38,332 bases of DNA from an uncultured Lachnospiraceae bacterium (GTDB taxonomy: Bacteria > Bacillota > Clostridia > Lachnospirales > Lachnospiraceae): the NCBI GenBank assembly GCA_910586405.1, contig CAJUII010000001.1:1-38332 (forward strand), read 5' to 3'. Positions 35,436 to 38,332 of the stretch are shown here, in pieces (position 1 is the stretch's first letter; the number at the start of each line of letters is the position of its first letter). Under the pieces are notes generated by a model, which was given only the letters and a program-made list of their open reading frames with translations, made no database searches and was not told where the DNA came from. The position numbers were made by a program, and so were the translations under genes.

Positions 35436-35464
35436 TTGACTTAAAAATGCTAAGATTTTATACT
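35436..35464 (+). promoter_or_regulatory. Sigma-A-like promoter for the CotH-VTC-DUF4956 unit
   Basis: TTGACT (35436-35441) and TATACT (35459-35464) are separated by exactly 17 bases. It lies 80 bases before the CotH start in an AT-rich spacer and is the best two-box promoter in the window. Confidence 0.75.
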
Positions 35465-35490
35465 TATAAACTATATTTATGTGGAGAAAA

Positions 35491-35532
35491 AGGAACTGTA
35501 GATAAAGCAGCGTGAATTTCTGAACAGTTCCT
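35491..35532 (+). promoter_or_regulatory. Leader hairpin before the CotH gene
   Basis: AGGAACTGT (35491-35499) pairs perfectly with ACAGTTCCT (35524-35532) across a 24-base loop. The hairpin lies inside the leader made from the promoter at 35436 and ends 11 bases before the start codon, next to the weak GGGA ribosome binding site. It could affect translation or be part of a mobile repeat; its right arm contains the 15-base word shared with 15920-15934. Confidence 0.5.
35516..35530. repeat. 15-base dispersed word, copy 2 (ATTTCTGAACAGTTC)
   Basis: Second copy of ATTTCTGAACAGTTC; the first is at 15920-15934 after the YfhO gene. Here its 3' part forms the right arm of the leader hairpin of the CotH gene. 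With only two copies seen, its nature is unknown. Confidence 0.45.
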
Positions 35533-35543
35533 TGCCGGGAATT

Positions 35544-37265
35544 ATGAGAGCAAATAGAAAATGGACCGTGAGAGCTGTGACGCTGGTTTTGATGGCGTTG
35601 GTGGCAGCAGGGATTGTTTTGTGGGATATTGGAAATCCTTATGATAAACAAAAGTTTGTGGAAGCGCAGGAAACGACTCCAGAGGAAGCATTTGAGCTAT
35701 CTGCCTGGAGCGGTAATCTGTGTATCAAGTGGTGGAAAAATGAACAGGAGGATGTGTATTACTTGTTTCTGCCCGGATCACTCAAAAAGAAAAAACTGAA
35801 TTTGACATTCTCGGGCGCCGATGAAATTTTTGTGGATGACAAGAAGGTTTCTTATGGAGATCGGTGCCGGTTGAAGGAAGGCAGTCATGAGCTGCGCAAA
35901 AAGTCCTCCAAGGACAGCGTAGAGTATTCGTTGGAGGTAATGTACACGTCGGATATTGCGTCAGTATTTCTGGAAACGCAGTCAGGTTCCCTAGAGCAGC
36001 TTCACGCCTCAAAGGAAAATTCAGAATCGGGCAGACTGACCATTCTCGACAGCAGGGGACATCGGTATTTTGAGGGAGAGATCGAGAACCTGCACTGCCG
36101 CGGCAACTCCTCTTTTGAGGAGACTGACAAGAAATCCTATTTGTTGAAATTAAGTCAGAAGGCGGACTTGTTTGGCATGGGGGCGGCAAAAAAATGGATA
36201 TTGACGGCAAATTCCTTTGACGATACCCTGCTTAGAAATGCGACAGCGTTCTCGATCGCAAAAATGCTTGACCTCGACTACACGCCGGATGTGCAGTTTG
36301 TGGACGTGTATGCAAACGGCAGATTTCTCGGGAATTATCTGCTCTCAGAAAAGATTGAAATCGGAAAAAACAGAATCAACATCAGTGATCTTGAGAAGGA
36401 GACAGAGGCGCTGAATGACGGTTTGAATCCAGAGGAGCTGGAATTTTTTATGGAGCCGATGGGGCGGCTTTTTAGCACGAAGGGATACTTGGTAGAGAAG
36501 GAGCCGGAGGACCTCACAGGCGGGTATCTGATGGAGATTGAGACCAGTGACCGCTATGGACTGGAGGCGAGCGGTTTTCTGACTTCAAGAATGCAGGCGG
36601 TCGTGTTTGAGAGTCCTAAGTATGCCTCCCATGCGCAGGTTGCCTATGTGTCGGGGCTTTATCAGGATTTTGAGGACGCGGTGTTCTCGCCAGACGGATT
36701 CAGTCCCTATACAGGAGCGCATTACAGCGACTACATTGATGTGGATTCTTTTGCGCGCAAGTATCTTGTCGAGGAGCTGGTCAAGAATCTCGATGCGTCG
36801 TACACGAGCCAGTTTTTTTATAAGTACCCTGACAGCGTGAGCGACAAGTTTTACGCGGGACCCTGCTGGGATTATGACAAGTCTATCGCGGCGTCCGGCA
36901 TTACCAACGACGGGATTGACCTGCATGACCCGATCGGATTTTATGCCGCGGTGCAGGAGAAGGATTCTGATCTGTGGTATGCGCTGTATCAGCAGAAGGA
37001 TTTCAGGCGCACGGTGGCGAACATCTTTTTCGATGAACTCGAACCTCAGATGAGAGAGGATGCAGCGGACATGATTTATGGATACAGTGATCGGATTGAG
37101 GAGTCAAATGACTGCAATATGATTCGGTGGAATACATTTCCTCAGACGACTGGGCTTTCGGAGAAGCGGACACTTCATGAAGGCAAGGTGGAGGAGCTGG
37201 TTGTATTTTTGGACAAGCGTCTTGATTTTCTGGGACAGGCGTGGGAGGAACTGCGGGATGAGTGA
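35544..37265 (+). CDS. CotH-family kinase-like membrane-anchored protein
   Basis: A 573-residue protein with an N-terminal signal-anchor helix (about 9-27), an extracellular beta-rich region (about 45-130) and a CotH domain (about 140-480). Domain motifs are RGNSSFEETDKKSYLLKL (from about 186), KKWILTANSFDDTLLRNATAF, LLSEKIEIGKNRINI and CWDYDKS (441-447), with acidic metal-binding residues at 443 and 445. CotH is an atypical protein kinase that phosphorylates spore coat proteins in Bacillus, but clostridial relatives with a membrane anchor are common and their targets are unknown. ATG 35544 gives the best signal anchor; only GGGA is nearby. It overlaps the VTC-domain gene by 8 bases. Confidence 0.9.
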   Translation: MRANRKWTVRAVTLVLMALVAAGIVLWDIGNPYDKQKFVEAQETTPEEAFELSAWSGNLCIKWWKNEQEDVYYLFLPGSLKKKKLNLTFSGADEIFVDDKKVSYGDRCRLKEGSHELRKKSSKDSVEYSLEVMYTSDIASVFLETQSGSLEQLHASKENSESGRLTILDSRGHRYFEGEIENLHCRGNSSFEETDKKSYLLKLSQKADLFGMGAAKKWILTANSFDDTLLRNATAFSIAKMLDLDYTPDVQFVDVYANGRFLGNYLLSEKIEIGKNRINISDLEKETEALNDGLNPEELEFFMEPMGRLFSTKGYLVEKEPEDLTGGYLMEIETSDRYGLEASGFLTSRMQAVVFESPKYASHAQVAYVSGLYQDFEDAVFSPDGFSPYTGAHYSDYIDVDSFARKYLVEELVKNLDASYTSQFFYKYPDSVSDKFYAGPCWDYDKSIAASGITNDGIDLHDPIGFYAAVQEKDSDLWYALYQQKDFRRTVANIFFDELEPQMREDAADMIYGYSDRIEESNDCNMIRWNTFPQTTGLSEKRTLHEGKVEELVVFLDKRLDFLGQAWEELRDE

Positions 37266-37959
37266 GTACAGGCATGAGTTCAAATATATTTGTTCTGAGC
37301 AGCGCCTTGCCCTGATTGAGAATAATATTCGGGGATTGATGGCATGTGATGTCCATGCCGGCGAGGACAATCGGTATCGGATCAGAAGCCTTTATTTTGA
37401 TGATTACTGCGATAGCTGTATGAAGGATAATATCAACGGCAATGATCCCAGAGAGAAGTTCAGGATTCGCATTTATAATCAGGATTTGTCCTATATCCGG
37501 CTGGAACTCAAAAGAAAAGAGCGGGGAAAGACCAAAAAGAGCGCCTGCGTCATCGATGAAGCGCTGTGCAGGAGGGTCCTGTCAGGGCAGCCGCTTGCGA
37601 TGGATGCCGTCGATGCGGATGTCTATCGCAAGTTTTGCCTGTATCAGCAGGTCAGGCTTCTGTCGCCGAAGGTCATAGTGGAATATGAGCGGGTGCCGTA
37701 TGTCTATCAGGACGGGAATGTCAGGGTGACATTTGACAGAAATATCAGTTCGGGCAATATGGTGGAGCGTTTTATGGATGAAGGCATTGTGACGAGACCG
37801 GTGATGCCTCTCGGACAGCATGTGCTTGAGGTGAAGTTCGACGAGCTGATTCCAGATTTTCTCTACCAGGCAGTACAGCTTGAAAAGATGCGCCAGACGA
37901 CCTATTCAAAATACTATCTGTGCAGAAAGTACAGTTTAGCGGGAGGAAACAGAGTATGA
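37258..37959 (+). CDS. VTC-domain (polyphosphate polymerase-like) protein
   Basis: A 233-residue soluble protein of the VTC domain family, a triphosphate-tunnel fold whose yeast member VTC4 makes polyphosphate from ATP. Motifs are YRHEFKYIC at the start (R and K on the first tunnel strand), YRIRSLYFDD, EKFRIRIYN, IRLELKRKERGKTKKS (basic tunnel strand), SPKVIVEYERVPYVY, VRVTFDRNIS and HVLEVKFDELIPDFL with the acidic metal residue. The chosen ATG at 37258 overlaps the CotH stop by 8 bases; upstream in-frame codons lie within CotH. The end overlaps the DUF4956 gene. Polymerase activity is likely from conserved tunnel residues but not proven for this bacterial branch. Confidence 0.9.
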   Translation: MSEYRHEFKYICSEQRLALIENNIRGLMACDVHAGEDNRYRIRSLYFDDYCDSCMKDNINGNDPREKFRIRIYNQDLSYIRLELKRKERGKTKKSACVIDEALCRRVLSGQPLAMDAVDADVYRKFCLYQQVRLLSPKVIVEYERVPYVYQDGNVRVTFDRNISSGNMVERFMDEGIVTRPVMPLGQHVLEVKFDELIPDFLYQAVQLEKMRQTTYSKYYLCRKYSLAGGNRV

Positions 37960-38332
37960 GTATCAAGGATGTCCTTAAAAAATCGTTTGTCAGCAGTATC
38001 AGCATGGCGGAGCTGTCCGTCTCAGAGATTTTGATGGTTCTGGGTGTGACGCTGCTGCTGGCATTGTATATTTTCTTTATCTACAGGATTTTTACGCGGA
38101 AGAATTTTTATAATAAAAGCTTTAATATCTCGCTTGCAGCGACAGCGCTCATCACGGCAGCCGTGATCATCACCATTCAGTCGAGCATTGTGATCAGTCT
38201 CGGTATGGTGGGTGCGCTCTCCATCGTGCGATTCAGGACAGCAGTCAAGGACCCGCTGGACCTTGTATTTATGTTCTGGTCATTGGCGGTGGGCATCATC
38301 TGCGGCACGGGCTTGTTTGACATTGCCGCGAT
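37956..38332 (+). CDS. DUF4956 family membrane protein (3' end beyond window)
   Basis: The first 125 codons of a membrane protein cut by the window end. Three hydrophobic segments are seen (about 22-44, 56-76 and 104-122). Between the second and third is LGMVGALSIVRFRTAVKDPLD, the hallmark of the DUF4956 family. It starts in an ATGA overlap with the VTC-domain gene behind GGGAGGA. CotH, VTC and DUF4956 genes are commonly found together, so this is probably the membrane partner of the polyphosphate polymerase-like protein, perhaps a channel or anchor; that role is inference. Confidence 0.9.
   Translation, partial: MSIKDVLKKSFVSSISMAELSVSEILMVLGVTLLLALYIFFIYRIFTRKNFYNKSFNISLAATALITAAVIITIQSSIVISLGMVGALSIVRFRTAVKDPLDLVFMFWSLAVGIICGTGLFDIAA

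Overview
The window looks like a surface-polysaccharide (capsule, teichoic-like or glycopolymer) locus from a low-to-moderate G+C Gram-positive anaerobe, most likely a clostridium of the Lachnospiraceae type. The basis is the strong AGGAGG-like ribosome binding sites, consensus sigma-A-like promoters, many stop/start overlaps, and the CotH kinase / VTC / DUF4956 trio at the right end. The genus assignment is inference. All 31 confident genes, plus one tentative 32-codon ORF, lie on the + strand. No tRNA, rRNA, CRISPR array, transposase or broken gene was seen, and no gene-free stretch exceeds 300 bases.

Layout. (1) 30-1037: a membrane-anchored GT2 of the polyprenyl-phosphate sugar synthase type. 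(2) 1074-7376: an AT-rich tailoring block with an MBOAT acyltransferase, a secreted SGNH-like partner, a TupA-like ATP-grasp protein, a GltS-like glutamate symporter and a YtcJ-like amidohydrolase. (3) 7391-15912: a first polymer module with GT2, polysaccharide pyruvyl transferase, Wzx-type flippase, an unassigned polytopic protein and a YfhO-family GT-C protein. (4) 16107-17742: an unrelated accessory cassette with its own promoter, consisting of two unassigned proteins, a SecB-like chaperone and a possible 32-codon ORF. The order resembles toxin-antitoxin-chaperone (TAC) systems. (5) 17869-23962: a second polymer module with its own promoter, containing GT2, GT4, a second pyruvyl transferase, a second flippase and an Fe-S F420-dehydrogenase-beta-like protein. 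(6) 24074-24316: a small XRE regulator preceded by palindromic operator-like sites and followed by a terminator that overlaps the next promoter. (7) 24444-35379: a G+C-richer run with polytopic proteins, a UbiA-type prenyltransferase, two unusual putative glycosyltransferases, three GT-C-like proteins and a GT4. (8) 35544 to the end: CotH kinase, VTC-domain protein and the start of a DUF4956 membrane protein, behind a consensus promoter and a hairpin.

How the genes may work together (inference). The GT2 enzymes could load sugars on polyprenyl phosphate on the cytoplasmic face. The GT-C proteins (YfhO, PTPS-related, PMT and GtrII types) would use these lipid-linked sugars on the outer face to decorate polymers exported by the two flippases. 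The MBOAT/SGNH pair would acylate the product, the pyruvyl transferases would add acidic ketals, and the TupA-like protein might add an amino acid. The initiating phosphoglycosyltransferase, a clear polymerase and the nucleotide-sugar genes are not in the window, so the locus probably extends to the left.

The most interesting item is the 16107-17742 cassette. A SecB-like chaperone in a Gram-positive type genome, third in a tightly coupled operon inside a variable surface locus, suggests a chaperone-dependent toxin-antitoxin or phage-defence system.
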